From Leptospirillum sp. (GTDB taxonomy: Bacteria; Nitrospirota; Leptospirillia; Leptospirillales; Leptospirillaceae), in contig DAHUYM010000007.1 in NCBI GenBank assembly GCA_027315205.1, forward strand, positions 62,001-126,000: a stretch of 64,000 bases of DNA. The letters are read 5' to 3'. The position numbers were made by a program, and so were the translations under genes. This document shows, one piece after another, positions 63,756 through 64,000 of this stretch (position 1 is its first letter; every line of letters begins with the position of its first letter). The notes beneath the pieces are model-generated. The model saw nothing but the letters and a program-made list of their open reading frames with translations. It made no database searches and had not been told where the DNA came from.

Positions 63756-64000
63756 ATGCTCCTTCATCTCAAGATCATAGATCTCGCCACCATTGAAAGT
63801 ATTGCAATCGATTTCCAGGATGGTTTCAGCTGCCTGACGGGAGAAACCGGAGCGGGAAAATCCCTGTTTGTCGATGCCCTCGCGTTTGTGACCGGCCATC
63901 GTCCCCGTGTTCTGTCCGTGCGTCCTGGAGCCCCCGAAGGTTGCGTCGAAGCGATATTTTCTCCAGTCGATCCGACTCCCGAAGAATTTTCGACCTTGCT
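63756..64000 (+). CDS. recN: DNA repair protein RecN, N-terminal part (cut by window edge)
   Basis: The first 81 residues of a RecN-type SMC-like ATPase: MLLHLKIIDLATIESIAIDF and the Walker A region LTGETGAGKSLFVDALAFVT. This GETGAGKS form with the preceding strand is typical of RecN, which protects and joins broken DNA ends. The rest lies beyond the window. ATG 63756 has AAGG upstream. Confidence 0.9.
   Translation, partial: MLLHLKIIDLATIESIAIDFQDGFSCLTGETGAGKSLFVDALAFVTGHRPRVLSVRPGAPEGCVEAIFSPVDPTPEEFSTL

Overview
The window reads as an unbroken stretch of chromosome from a Gram-negative bacterium. The best guess is a Leptospirillum-like member of the Nitrospirota (acidophilic, iron-oxidising). 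This is inferred from gene style and content: a bc1-type complex with cytochrome b fused to cytochrome c, an arsenite exporter, the gene packing and the protein sequences. No similarity search was possible, so the genus is not proven. Most genes are housekeeping genes packed into operons with 4-bp or short overlaps. Two short stretches (about 5.7-6.9 kb and 47.4-48.3 kb) hold wrecked genes invaded by transposon remnants.

Layout. 1-246: 3' end of aroE. 254-4420 (minus): usp-phoH-pgpH-ybeY-ftsY, where the PgpH-like protein has a truncated HD domain. 4510-5689 (minus): prepilin peptidase and a small unknown gene. 5748-6632: a multiply frameshifted PPK2 polyphosphate kinase pseudogene carrying an IS200/IS605 remnant. 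6857-9288: arsB and a DsbA/DsbG-like thiol protein. 9408-9483: tRNA-Thr(TGT). 9663-11513: cheV and two small membrane or lipoprotein genes. 11594-20559: the rimP-nusA-infB-DUF503-rbfA-truB-rpsO-pnp translation/RNA operon, ending in a 39-residue membrane protein and a strong terminator. 20798-28288: M16 protease, pdxJ, acpS, NAD(P)HX repair, family-4 UDG, LapA-like, mutS. 28428-31577: unknown protein, exported beta-propeller, fabI. 31644-33988: Rieske protein (with an N-terminal PRC-barrel-like domain) and cytochrome b-c fusion. 34002-35201: glutaredoxin-like, DUF6132-like, ridA, rpmB. 35315-41896: recG, ppx, TPR protein, CCA/poly(A) polymerase. 41912-47341: thioredoxin-like lipoprotein, RND permease, lipoproteins, Fur-family regulator. 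47372-48273: EamA-transporter pseudogene with an IS1595-family remnant. 48270-49810 (minus): SAM hydrolase family and isoprenylcysteine methyltransferase-like genes. 50050-57363: rpsA, sppA, HU/IHF, ffh, rpsP, khpA, rimM (broken in a T9 run), trmD, rplS, rnhB. 57332-60969: ftsX-like, EnvC-like, ctpA. 61084-63120: CIRCE-groES-groEL. 63299-64000: trxA and the start of recN.

How the genes work together. The two large plus-strand blocks couple transcription, ribosome maturation, mRNA decay and the SRP pathway (ffh here, ftsY at the other end). The petA/petB-like pair is the respiratory core. The ftsX-envC-ctpA trio is a cell-division murein-remodelling set without an adjacent ftsE.

Points worth a second look: several genes whose only well-placed starts are CTG or ATT; a rimM frameshift in a homopolymer; the two transposon-broken pseudogenes; the PgpH truncation; and two very small membrane-protein ORFs. 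I saw no CRISPR array, prophage, integrase or obviously novel defence system.
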